Assembly: GCA_013347225.1 (NCBI GenBank)
Contig: CP054595.1
Location: forward strand, 4,894,415 to 4,958,414
From: Candidatus Accumulibacter similis
Lineage (GTDB): Bacteria; Pseudomonadota; Gammaproteobacteria; Burkholderiales; Rhodocyclaceae
Length of the DNA stretch: 64,000 bases
Reading direction: 5' to 3'
In this document: one piece after another, positions 36,906 through 45,034 of the stretch
How positions within the stretch are numbered: position 1 is the first letter of the stretch
Layout: every line of letters begins with the position of its first letter
Position numbers and translations under genes: made by a program
Notes under the pieces: model-generated
Databases searched by the model: none
Told to the model about the DNA's origin: nothing
The model's input: only the letters and a program-made list of their open reading frames with translations

Positions 36906-38534
36906 TCACCACTCGGGTGGCCGGAGCAGTGGCCCGACGTCGTCGGGACCCGGCAGGCCGGGCGCTTGCGGGCGCAACAGCTCCGGCGCCCCCCAATCGG
37001 TGCGGGCTGCCATCTCTTCGCGCGTCGCCAACGGCACGAAATCGCGACCATCGCGCAACTCCCATCCCCCCCCCAGCGCGCGGTACGCCTTGATCAGGCC
37101 GAGCGGGATGTTGCCCTGCGCGACCGCGAGGCTGTTCTGCGCCTTGTAGAGGTTCTCCTCGGCATTCAGCACGACATTGAAGTCGACGGTGCCCTCCTTG
37201 TACTGCAGGAGGGCGATCCGGAACGCGCCGGTCGCGGCGACGACGCTGGTCTGCAGGAAGGCCGCCTCGGCGCGCGACTGGCTGAACTCCGTGATGCCGT
37301 TCTCCACCTCCTGCTGCGCCTTGAGCACCAGGTTCCGGTAATCGACGAGCAGCTCCTGCAGTCGGGCATCCTGCACGCGCACGTTGTTGGTGATCTGGCC
37401 GTAGTTGAGGATGTTCCACTGGATCGCGGGTCCGGCGGAGTAGCCGACGCTGCCGGCGCCGAGGCTCGACTGGCCGACGTCGGAACTCAGCCTGCCGATG
37501 CTGCCGATGAGCGAGAACGAGGGGAAGAGCTCGCCCCTGGCGAGACCGATCTGCGCCGACTGCGCCGCAGCCTTGAGTTCGGCCTTGCGAACGTCGGGGC
37601 GGCGCCGCAACAGGTCGGCGGGAATGCCGACGGCCAGGCTCGCGGGCGCGACCGGGATGCCGGACGTTCCCGCCAGCAGGTCGTCAAGCGGCGCCGGCGG
37701 CATGCCGAGCAGCACGCTGAGCGCGTTCGTCGCTTTTCGTCGCTCGATGGTGAGCTGGGGGATCGTCGCTGCGGTCGCGCCGAGGACGTTTTCCGCCTGA
37801 TACACGTCGCGCCTGGTCACGACGCCGCCCGCGAACCGGGCGCGCGCGATCGCCAGCGCCTTCTGCTGGCGCGCGACGTTCTCGCGGGCGATGTCGAGCT
37901 GCACGTCGATGGTGCGGATCCTGACGTAGGTGCTGGCGACGTCGCCGGTGAGGGTGACGAGCACATCGTCGTAGGCAGCGACCGACGCGAGAAAGGCGCT
38001 GCTGGCCGACTCGATGCCGCGCCGCACCTTGCCCCAGAGGTCGAGCTCCCAGCCGACCTGCGCGCCGAAGGCGAGCTGCCAGAACGTATTGCTGAGGGGG
38101 GCGTAGGGTGCCGCGACCGGGATCCGCTCGTAGCTCGCCGTCGCGGTGAGCTGTTGCTGCTGCGGGTAGAACTCGCCGATGGCTACGCCAAGCTGCGCGC
38201 GTGCCTCGAGGACGCGGACGCCGGCGGTGAGGAGGCTGAGGTTCTGCTGATGGGCAAGGTCGATCAGCTTCGACAGCACCGGATCATCGAGCGACGACCA
38301 CCACTCGCGATACGGCGCGCGGCGGGAATCGATCGTCTCGCTGCCGGCGTCCATCCAGTCGTCGGCGACCTGTACCGACGGCCGCTTGAAGTCGGGACCG
38401 ATCATGCATCCGGACGACAGCAGGGCGAACGCGCAGGCGATCGACACCCTTCCCGCCCGCCAGCACTCGGCACGCCAACGCGTGCGCCGAGGCCTGGCAG
38501 CCGGTGAGGTCAGGAAACTCCGAGCGCCCATCAT
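36906..38534 (-). CDS. NodT-family outer-membrane efflux lipoprotein
   Basis: About 542 residues from the ATG pair at 38534; a GTG at 38573 is an alternative. The signal peptide ends in LLSSGC followed by MIGPDFKRPSV, the standard start of a mature NodT/OprM-type factor. Two outer-membrane-efflux repeats are visible, with PLSNTFWQLAFGAQVGWELD and RRRPDVRKAELKAAAQSAQI. It forms the trimeric exit duct. It is the first gene of a four-gene operon (outer-membrane factor, adaptor, pump, pump). Confidence 0.93.
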   Translation of the reverse strand: MMGARSFLTSPAARPRRTRWRAECWRAGRVSIACAFALLSSGCMIGPDFKRPSVQVADDWMDAGSETIDSRRAPYREWWSSLDDPVLSKLIDLAHQQNLSLLTAGVRVLEARAQLGVAIGEFYPQQQQLTATASYERIPVAAPYAPLSNTFWQLAFGAQVGWELDLWGKVRRGIESASSAFLASVAAYDDVLVTLTGDVASTYVRIRTIDVQLDIARENVARQQKALAIARARFAGGVVTRRDVYQAENVLGATAATIPQLTIERRKATNALSVLLGMPPAPLDDLLAGTSGIPVAPASLAVGIPADLLRRRPDVRKAELKAAAQSAQIGLARGELFPSFSLIGSIGRLSSDVGQSSLGAGSVGYSAGPAIQWNILNYGQITNNVRVQDARLQELLVDYRNLVLKAQQEVENGITEFSQSRAEAAFLQTSVVAATGAFRIALLQYKEGTVDFNVVLNAEENLYKAQNSLAVAQGNIPLGLIKAYRALGGGWELRDGRDFVPLATREEMAARTDWGAPELLRPQAPGLPGPDDVGPLLRPPEW

Positions 38535-38551
38535 GCTGCGACCCAGGACAA

Positions 38552-38610
38552 GGGATAGGGAATCCAACGGCACCGTGGAGAGTGTATGAGTTCCGGTGAA
38601 GCAGCGTCAA
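38552..38610 (-). repeat. Dispersed repeat, copy B
   Basis: Read on the minus strand it begins TTGACGCTGCTTCACCGG and includes CACTCTC and CGGTGCCGTTGGATT. It matches copy A at 27985-28042 and, more weakly, the nearby copy C. It lies immediately upstream of the efflux operon and overlaps any promoter there. Confidence 0.6.
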
Positions 38611-38721
38611 TCCCGGATTGGCTCGCGGGCACGCATGCGAGGTCAGCCGAATCCTGCTGCGCCCGGTGGAGCGGCGTTCAGGGCGCCGTTCAAAGGCTCA
38701 CGGGTTCAGGTGCGAGATCGG

Positions 38722-38775
38722 CTCTGTTTCACAGGAACTCACACTCTCGGCACGTTGCGGTTGCCTTTCGCATCC
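38722..38775 (+). repeat. Dispersed repeat, copy C
   Basis: A diverged copy (TTTCACAGGAACTCACACTC, followed by CACGTTGCGGTTGCC) in the orientation opposite to copy B. Together B and C form a loose inverted pair with a 110-base spacer between the efflux operon and the diguanylate cyclase/phosphodiesterase gene. Confidence 0.45.
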
Positions 38776-38829
38776 TTGACGGCAGAGCGGCGCGCTCCGG
38801 TGCAGCGTGAATCGCGACTCGCCGTACGG

Positions 38830-41800
38830 TCACCGGGAGTCGTGATCCAGGCACCAGCACTCATTGCCATCCGCGAAGGCCTTGCGCCAGAGAGCGAACT
38901 CGTCCGCCGGCATCGGCTTGCCGAACAGGTAGCCCTGCAGTTCGTCGCAGCCGGCTGCCGCGAGCACGCGCATTTCCTCGGCCTGCTCGACGCCTTCGGC
39001 GACCACGCGCAGCCCCAGGGTGTGCCCGAGACCGATCACCGCCTTGGTGATCGCGAGGTCGTTGGGATCGTCGAGCATGTCCGTGACGAAGGATTGGTCG
39101 ATCTTCAGCTTGTCGATCGGGAAGCGGTGGAGGTAGTTCAGGCTGGAGTAGCCGGTGCCGAAATCGTCGACCGACAGCGAGATTCCCAGCGCCTTGATCG
39201 CCAGGAGAAGGTCGATCGTCAGGGTGACATCTTCCATCAGCAGCGACTCGGTCAGTTCCAGCTCGATCATCGCCGGATTCACGCCGTGCTCGGTGATCGC
39301 CCGCTGCAGTGTCGCCAGCAGATCGGGGTCGTGCAACTGGCCTGCCGAGAGGTTGACCGAAATCGCCAGGTCCTGGCCGGTCGTGCGCCAGCGCTTCTGC
39401 TGCCGACAAGCCTCGGAGAGCACCCAGGCGCCGAGCGGGATGATCAAGCCGCTGTCCTCGGCCACCGGAATGAAGCGGCCCGGCGTGATCAGTCCCTCTT
39501 CGGGATGGTGCCAGCGAACCAGGGCTTCGGCACCGAGGAGCTTGCCACTGCGGCAGTCGACCCGGGGCTGGTAGAAGACCCGCAGTTGCTGGCGCTCGAT
39601 GCCGACGCGCAGGTCGTTCTCGATCTGCATTCGCTCGCGCGCGCGCCGGTCCATCTCCAGGGTGAAGAACTGGGCATTGTTGCGCCCCTGCTGCTTCGCC
39701 TGGTACATCGCCGCATCCGCGTTGCGCATCAGGGTTTCGATCTCCACGCCATCCTCGGGATAGACCGCGATGCCGATGCTGCACGAGACATGCAGTTCGG
39801 CACCGCCGACGTTGTGTGGCTGGCGCATCAGCCGGATCAGGCGGCACTCGACGATCTGGCGAATCTCCTCGACGTCGGTGACGCCGTTGAGAATGACGAC
39901 GAACTCGTCGCCGCCCATGCGGCTGACCGTGTCGCCACTGCGCACACCCCGCTGCAACTGGCTGGATACGGAACGGAGGACGCCGTCACCGATATGGTGA
40001 CCGAGTGAATCGTTGATGTTCTTGAAGCGGTCGAGGTCGATGAACAGTACCGCCACCCGCCGCTTGTGGCGGTCCGCCTGCTGCAGCGCAAGACGCAGAC
40101 GTTCGACGCACAACGCGCGGTTGGGCAGATCGGTGAGCACATCATGCTGCGCCAGGTGGCTGATGCGCTGCTCGTCGGCCTTGCGCTCGCTGATGTCGAA
40201 CCAGGTGGCGATGTAATGGGTGATGCGGCCGGCTTCGTCCCGTACGGCATTCAGCGCGGCCCACACGGGGAGGGCTTCGCCCGTCTTGCGCCGGATCCAC
40301 ATTTCGCCCTGCCAGTGGCCACGGACGCTGGCCACCTGCCAGACTTCCTCGTAGAAGCCGTCCGGATGCCGATCGGAGCGCAGGAATGTGGGCGTGTCAT
40401 CGACCACTTCGAGGCACTCGTACGCGGTGCTTCGGCAGAACGCCCGGTTGGCGGTCAGGATCGTGCGCGTGGCGTCGGTGATCAGGATGCTTTCAGAGGA
40501 CGCCTCGAAGACCCTGGCCCACAGTTCCAGGCGTTCCTCCATCTGCTTGATCCGGCCAATCGGCGTGAAGGCGGTGAGGACGGCATCGCGGTCCTGATAG
40601 CGCAGGCGACGCGCCGAGATCAGCGCCCATTCACGTCTCGTCGCGCCGTGCCAAAGGACTTCGAACTCGTCCACCGCGCCGCTGTCGGCCAGCATCTGGA
40701 AGAAGGACACCCGAGCTTCCGCCAGCAGCCCGTTGGCCCAGGGATCACTGCGGCGGCCGTCGAGCCAGGCGTTCGCCTGCGCGTTGGTATGCAGCACCTC
40801 GTGTCGTGGCGTCGCCGTAACCAGCAGTGGAATCGGGACGGCATCGAGCAATTGGCGCTGCGCTTCGGCGGCACTGGCCTGCGCGGCGAGTTCCCGTTCG
40901 ACACGGCGGCTGCGATCGAGCTGGTCCAGCATGTCGTTGAAGGCGTTGATCAGGCGGCCGATCTCGTCACCGGAACGCCAGGTCGCACGCAGCGTGTAAT
41001 CGCCCGAACGGCGTACGCCATCGGCCACCTCGGCGAGGCGCCGAAGCGGCAGCGCAATCTGCCGCGCAACGAAATAGACCACGCTGAGCAGAAGCAGCAG
41101 CAGGGCAGCAGCGGTACCGAGGTGCAGCCACATGCGCTGGAACAGCCCGTCGATCCGCTCCTGCAGCAAGCCGTTGAGAGCGGTGCCGGCTGAAGCCCAC
41201 GCTGCATCGAGCTGCCGCCATGCGGCGAGTGCCAGCCCGTCGGGATCGGTCTCGTGCCGGACGCCGCCCTGTCCGATGGCCAACTGGCGCGCACTGGCAC
41301 GAAACGCGTCGAGTGCAGCCAGCAGCTTGTGCCGCGCCGGCTGCAGTGTTGCCCCGAGCTGCGGCGTGCCGGCCGCCACTGCTTCGGCGTAATCGCTGTC
41401 GATGCCGCCGACCACCGCATCGAGTCGGCCTTCGAGGATGAGGTACGAACTCTGCTCGCGCACCCGCAGGTTCGGCGCGGCCGCGGCCGCGCTCTGCGCC
41501 TGGTCGCGGATGCGGCCAATGAGGTCGAAGAGTTCGGGAAAACGCAGGACAACCAGCGACATCGTGTAATAACTGTCCAGATCGGGATCGAGGATCAGGT
41601 TGGACTGATTGCCGATGCGCGTGATCAGCGCCTGCACTGCCGATGCGACGGCATGTTCCTGGCCCGCTGATCGGGCATCGCCAGCCTCCAGTGGGCGCAA
41701 GTGGGCGGCCAGGGCATGGGCAAGTTGGCGGCTGCCCAGATTGCCGCGAGCCATGCCATGGCGTTCCTCGGCCCCCAGCACGGCGTCCGCCGAGCCGCTC

Positions 41801-42018
41801 GGCCGGCCGCCTGCCAGGGTGCCGAGCGTTGCCGCGCGAAGCGCGCCAATGTACTCGTTGCCGACGATTTCCTTGCGCGCGAAGTCGATGGCGATGAACT
41901 TTTCGTTGATCAGGATCATCGAGACGAAGAGCACCGCCGAAAGGTCGAGCCCGTAGATCAGGATGAGCTTCCGCGCGACGCTGAGGCGAGCAATGAAGTG
42001 CAGGAAAAGACGGCGCAT
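38830..42018 (-). CDS. Membrane PAS-GGDEF-EAL cyclic-di-GMP enzyme
   Basis: 1062 residues from an ATG behind GGAGCCCCTC. An N-terminal membrane helix (LILIYGLDLSAVLFVSMILI), a long periplasmic sensor region of about 280 residues, and a second helix (AALLLLLLSVVYFVA) lead into a HAMP domain. PAS/PAC modules follow (ILITDATRTILTANRAF; YIATWFDISERKADE). The GGDEF domain has an intact MGGDEF and the EAL domain has GAEALVRW and DDFGTGYSSL, with KIDQSFV further on. Both synthesis and hydrolysis of c-di-GMP are therefore possible. It is a single gene; the ligand of its sensor is unknown. Confidence 0.95.
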   Translation of the reverse strand: MRRLFLHFIARLSVARKLILIYGLDLSAVLFVSMILINEKFIAIDFARKEIVGNEYIGALRAATLGTLAGGRPSGSADAVLGAEERHGMARGNLGSRQLAHALAAHLRPLEAGDARSAGQEHAVASAVQALITRIGNQSNLILDPDLDSYYTMSLVVLRFPELFDLIGRIRDQAQSAAAAAPNLRVREQSSYLILEGRLDAVVGGIDSDYAEAVAAGTPQLGATLQPARHKLLAALDAFRASARQLAIGQGGVRHETDPDGLALAAWRQLDAAWASAGTALNGLLQERIDGLFQRMWLHLGTAAALLLLLLSVVYFVARQIALPLRRLAEVADGVRRSGDYTLRATWRSGDEIGRLINAFNDMLDQLDRSRRVERELAAQASAAEAQRQLLDAVPIPLLVTATPRHEVLHTNAQANAWLDGRRSDPWANGLLAEARVSFFQMLADSGAVDEFEVLWHGATRREWALISARRLRYQDRDAVLTAFTPIGRIKQMEERLELWARVFEASSESILITDATRTILTANRAFCRSTAYECLEVVDDTPTFLRSDRHPDGFYEEVWQVASVRGHWQGEMWIRRKTGEALPVWAALNAVRDEAGRITHYIATWFDISERKADEQRISHLAQHDVLTDLPNRALCVERLRLALQQADRHKRRVAVLFIDLDRFKNINDSLGHHIGDGVLRSVSSQLQRGVRSGDTVSRMGGDEFVVILNGVTDVEEIRQIVECRLIRLMRQPHNVGGAELHVSCSIGIAVYPEDGVEIETLMRNADAAMYQAKQQGRNNAQFFTLEMDRRARERMQIENDLRVGIERQQLRVFYQPRVDCRSGKLLGAEALVRWHHPEEGLITPGRFIPVAEDSGLIIPLGAWVLSEACRQQKRWRTTGQDLAISVNLSAGQLHDPDLLATLQRAITEHGVNPAMIELELTESLLMEDVTLTIDLLLAIKALGISLSVDDFGTGYSSLNYLHRFPIDKLKIDQSFVTDMLDDPNDLAITKAVIGLGHTLGLRVVAEGVEQAEEMRVLAAAGCDELQGYLFGKPMPADEFALWRKAFADGNECWCLDHDSR

Positions 42019-42503
42019 GAGGGGCTCCGGTGGCTGGAGCCTGTATGCAAGAATCATGCCATGTTCTGCCGCGAGCTGGCACCAGCCAGCCTGGCAACGC
42101 CCAGACGGCAAGGTGGCTCGTGACGGCACTCCGGTGGTGCCGCTGAAAAAACCGCTCGCACCAGGGTGGTGCAACCACACGATGCGGCGGGTGGCGGCTC
42201 GCTGCCGGCGGGCGGGAAAGCGCTCCGGAGGCCGGCACGACCATTGCGGAAACGTCGGTTGCACACTGCGGAGGGACGCGCGTGCAGGACTGAGAGGCGG
42301 GCCTCGACCGGGCCTTCGCGTCCATCGAAGATCAAGCGGACCGGATGGCTTGGTCGACGGGGTGCCCGGCACCATCGACCATGTCATCGCGGACCGCGCC
42401 GGCCTTTCTCTGCTGACGACGGTGCGGGTGGACGAAAGCTGCCTGCTGCCGCGGCCGAAGACGAGGAGCATGCCGCGGATGTTCTCGCAACCGCCTCCTC
42501 AAG
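42019..42503. other. Spacer between EAL gene and integrated element
   Basis: About 485 bases without a gene that I can support. It is chromosomal flank just outside the left attachment repeat. Confidence 0.4.
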
Positions 42504-42549
42504 TGGTGCCCCCACTCGGAATCGAACCAAGACCTGATGATTACAAATC
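42504..42549 (+). other. Left attachment repeat (attL)
   Basis: 46 bases identical to 51170-51215, from the complement of the CCA end to the anticodon loop of the tRNA-like gene. The rest of that gene is absent here, so this is the partial copy created by integration. Confidence 0.9.
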
Positions 42550-42635
42550 TGCAATCAATGGGATTTTTTGGCATTTATCCACATTCCCCGAAAGACTGAA
42601 GCGACTTAATAACAGGCACTTGCCGAAAATCGGCA

Positions 42636-42665
42636 TTGACTCGCGTTGCCCCGAATTACTATAAT
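42636..42665 (+). promoter_or_regulatory. Integrase promoter
   Basis: TTGACT (42636-42641) and a perfect TATAAT (42660-42665) are separated by 18 bases, a near-consensus sigma70 promoter about 60 bases before the integrase ATG. The predicted transcription start falls inside the arm-type repeat that begins at 42667, so integrase or excisionase binding could shut off transcription. Confidence 0.75.
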
Positions 42666-42666
42666 C

Positions 42667-42688
42667 TGGCTACATGGTGGCTACATGA
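42667..42688 (+). repeat. Arm-site repeat, left copy
   Basis: A 22-bp sequence made of two GGCTACATG units in tandem. It recurs exactly at 51094-51115 near the other end of the element. Such short directly repeated sites inside both element ends are typical arm-binding sites of tyrosine integrases or of their directionality factors. Confidence 0.7.
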
Positions 42689-42722
42689 AGCGACCAATTG
42701 ACTACATCGGGAGACAAACAGC

Positions 42723-44042
42723 ATGAACAGAGAACGCCTGACCCCTGAGCGCATCCGGCGTCTGACGCTGCCTGCCGGCGCCAGTCAGTCGTTCTGGTGG
42801 GACACCGAGGCGCCGCGCCTGGCCGTGCGCGTGACTGCCGGCAGCAAGGCATTCGTCTTCGAGGCGAAGCTGAACCGGCAGACCATCCGGCAGACCATCG
42901 GCGACACCGCCGCGTGGACGCTGCAGGCTGCTCGAGCCGAGGCGCGCAGGTTGCAGACGATGGTCGACCAAGGCATCGATCCCCGCCAGGAGAAGGCGGA
43001 GCGCGCCGCAAAGGTCGAAGCATCGCGTGTCGAGGCGGCACGCATTGAGGCGCCCGCCATCGATGCATGGAAGATCTACGTCGACGAGCGCGCCGGCCGC
43101 TGGAGCGCGATTCACCGCAAGTCGCACGACACCGCATCGAAGGAAGGAGGCTTGCCGCGGTTACGAGGCCGACGCACTGGCCAGGCTGAGACGACGCAGC
43201 CGGGCATCCTGCGGCCGCTGCTGCTGCTGCCGCTCGAGCAGATCGACCGCGACCGCGTGCGCGCCTGGTTGAAGGCGAACTCCCCATCCCGGCCCACACA
43301 TGCCGCGCTGGCTTTCCGGCTGCTGCGCGCGTTCCTGAACTGGTGCGGCGATCGCCCCGAGTATCGCCACCTGGCGCACGTGGACGCCTGCTCGTCGAGA
43401 CTGTCGCGCGACGAACTGCCGAAGCGCGCCGCCCGCGACGACTGCTTGCAGCGGGAGCAGCTCCCGGCGTGGTTCGCCGCCGTGCGGCAGATCCCGAATC
43501 CCGTCATTGCCGCCTATCTGCAGACTGTTCTGATCACTGGCGCCCGGCGTGAAGAGGTGGCCGGCATCCGTTGGGAGGACGTCGACTTCACTTGGCGAGC
43601 GCTGACCATCAAGGACAAGGTCGACGGCGAGCGCACGATCCCGTTGACGCCCTACGTCGCGTCGATGCTGGTGGCACTGCCCCGCCGGAATGAATGGGTG
43701 TTCAGCAGCCCCGCTGCGGCATCTGGCAGGCTGCAGGAGCCGCGCATCATGCACAACAGAGCATTGACCGCCGCCGGCCTGCCCGCGTTGAGCATTCATG
43801 GCCTGCGGCGTTCCTTCGGCACCCTGGCCGAGTGGGTGGAGTGTCCCGCCGGAGTCGCTGCGCAGATCATGGGCCACAAGCCATCGGCGACCGTCGAGAA
43901 GCACTACCGCGTGCGGCCGCTGGATCTGCTGCGCATGTGGCATACGAAGATTGAAGGCTGGATCCTCGCCGAAGCCGGCATCGATCAGCCCGCCGAAGCG
44001 CAGCCTCGCCTGCGCGTCGCATCGAGCAACCCCGCCGCCTGA
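42723..44042 (+). CDS. int: Tyrosine recombinase/integrase
   Basis: 439 residues behind GGGAGACAAACAGC. The N-terminal arm-binding DUF4102-like region (LAVRVTAGSKAFVFEAKLNR) precedes the SAM-like core-binding domain and the catalytic domain. Catalytic residues are visible: R275 or R276 in TGARREEVAGIRWEDVD, H359 and R362 in SIHGLRRSFGTLAEW, and the histidine and tyrosine in MGHKPSATVEKHYR. It catalyses site-specific insertion at the tRNA-like gene. It lies next to attL, with a strong promoter overlapping a putative arm site. Confidence 0.95.
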   Translation: MNRERLTPERIRRLTLPAGASQSFWWDTEAPRLAVRVTAGSKAFVFEAKLNRQTIRQTIGDTAAWTLQAARAEARRLQTMVDQGIDPRQEKAERAAKVEASRVEAARIEAPAIDAWKIYVDERAGRWSAIHRKSHDTASKEGGLPRLRGRRTGQAETTQPGILRPLLLLPLEQIDRDRVRAWLKANSPSRPTHAALAFRLLRAFLNWCGDRPEYRHLAHVDACSSRLSRDELPKRAARDDCLQREQLPAWFAAVRQIPNPVIAAYLQTVLITGARREEVAGIRWEDVDFTWRALTIKDKVDGERTIPLTPYVASMLVALPRRNEWVFSSPAAASGRLQEPRIMHNRALTAAGLPALSIHGLRRSFGTLAEWVECPAGVAAQIMGHKPSATVEKHYRVRPLDLLRMWHTKIEGWILAEAGIDQPAEAQPRLRVASSNPAA

Positions 44043-44119
44043 CGGCTTCAGGCAAGCGGGCAAGGCCAGCGTGCTAGCGCCGGCCGTGCCCTGACCACAA
44101 CGTGAAAGGAGCTCACATC

Positions 44120-44644
44120 ATGGCTACCCGCAATCGTACCACCGCCCGCCCGCCAGCACGCCCGGAGAAACCCGCCCTGGCATGCATCCATTTGCTGGAC
44201 GATCGGCAAAGGCGCGTCATCCAACGGGCATTCGCGATCCTGGAGCAGAGCGCCACCTACCGCTCTGAGGCGCTGCTCGACCCGGCGTCTGTTCGTGCCT
44301 ATCTTGCACTCAAGTTTGCCGGCCTCGAGCGGGAGGAGGCTGTCGCCATTTGGCTGGACTCGCAAAACCGCGTCATCGCCTTTGACGTGCTTTCGACCGG
44401 CACGATCTGGCAAGCTGCCCTTTACCCGCGCGAGGTGGTCAAGACCGGCCTGCGCCACAACGCCGCCGCCATCATTCTGGCCCACAACCACCCGTCGGGA
44501 GAGCTGATGCCGAGTGCTGCCGACGAGCGCCTGACCGCCGACCTGCAGGCCGCGCTGAGCCTGGTCGAGATCCGCCTGCTGGATCACTTTATCGTCGGCG
44601 GCGGCGGCGCGATGACTTCCTTCGCCGAGATCGGCCTGTTGTGA
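44120..44644 (+). CDS. radC: RadC-family JAB-domain protein
   Basis: 174 residues from the ATG behind AAAGGAGCTCACATC. The JAB/MPN metalloprotease-like core has VLSTGTIWQAALYPREVVK and the metal motif AHNHPSGELMPSAADE (first histidine near residue 122). The N-terminal helix-hairpin-helix of chromosomal RadC is absent, as is usual for versions carried by mobile elements. Such proteins accompany integrated elements very often; their biochemical role (possibly deubiquitinase-like or anti-restriction) is not settled. Confidence 0.93.
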   Translation: MATRNRTTARPPARPEKPALACIHLLDDRQRRVIQRAFAILEQSATYRSEALLDPASVRAYLALKFAGLEREEAVAIWLDSQNRVIAFDVLSTGTIWQAALYPREVVKTGLRHNAAAIILAHNHPSGELMPSAADERLTADLQAALSLVEIRLLDHFIVGGGGAMTSFAEIGLL

Positions 44645-44664
44645 CCCCGAAACAAGTTTGACCT

Positions 44665-44696
44665 CAGTCTGCCGGCCCCTGCCCGCCGGCAGACTG
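44665..44696 (+). promoter_or_regulatory. Strong hairpin after radC
   Basis: A 12-bp GC-rich stem (CAGTCTGCCGGC with GCCGGCAGACTG) with a 7-8-base loop about 20 bases after the radC stop. There is no following T-run, so it may be a weak terminator, an mRNA stabiliser or a protein-binding palindrome controlling the downstream replication genes. Confidence 0.5.
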
Positions 44697-44800
44697 AATA
44701 ACCATACTGCCAACTGCGGACACTTTTTGCCTTAATTTTCCCCGCGCTACACCGCAGCATTGCGACGTTCCCCAACGCACCCCGTACCAAGGACGTCGCA

Positions 44801-45034
44801 ATGAAGAATCGATCTGTCATCCCCGCCGCCATTCCGGCGACGCTTTCCACCGAAGAGGCTGCCCAAGCTCTCGGAGTTGCAGCTCAGACCCTGCGTAAGC
44901 AAATGTGCATCGCCGGCCACTATGCCGGGCTACGGCCGGTCAAGCTGCCAAACAGATTCCTGCGCTGGCCGGCTGACGACGTGCATCGCCTGCTGCGCGG
45001 CGAGGCGATCGCTGACAACAGCCAGGTTTCGTAG
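44801..45034 (+). CDS. AlpA/MerR-like helix-turn-helix protein
   Basis: 77 residues. A single winged helix-turn-helix (LSTEEAAQALGVAAQTLRKQ) is followed by RWPADDVHRLLRGE, the excisionase/AlpA-type layout. These small proteins act as excisionases or transcription activators on satellites such as P4. Its stop overlaps the GTG of the ATPase gene (TAGTG), so the two are coupled. The long 5' spacer with a hairpin suggests it starts the replication operon. Confidence 0.8.
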   Translation: MKNRSVIPAAIPATLSTEEAAQALGVAAQTLRKQMCIAGHYAGLRPVKLPNRFLRWPADDVHRLLRGEAIADNSQVS

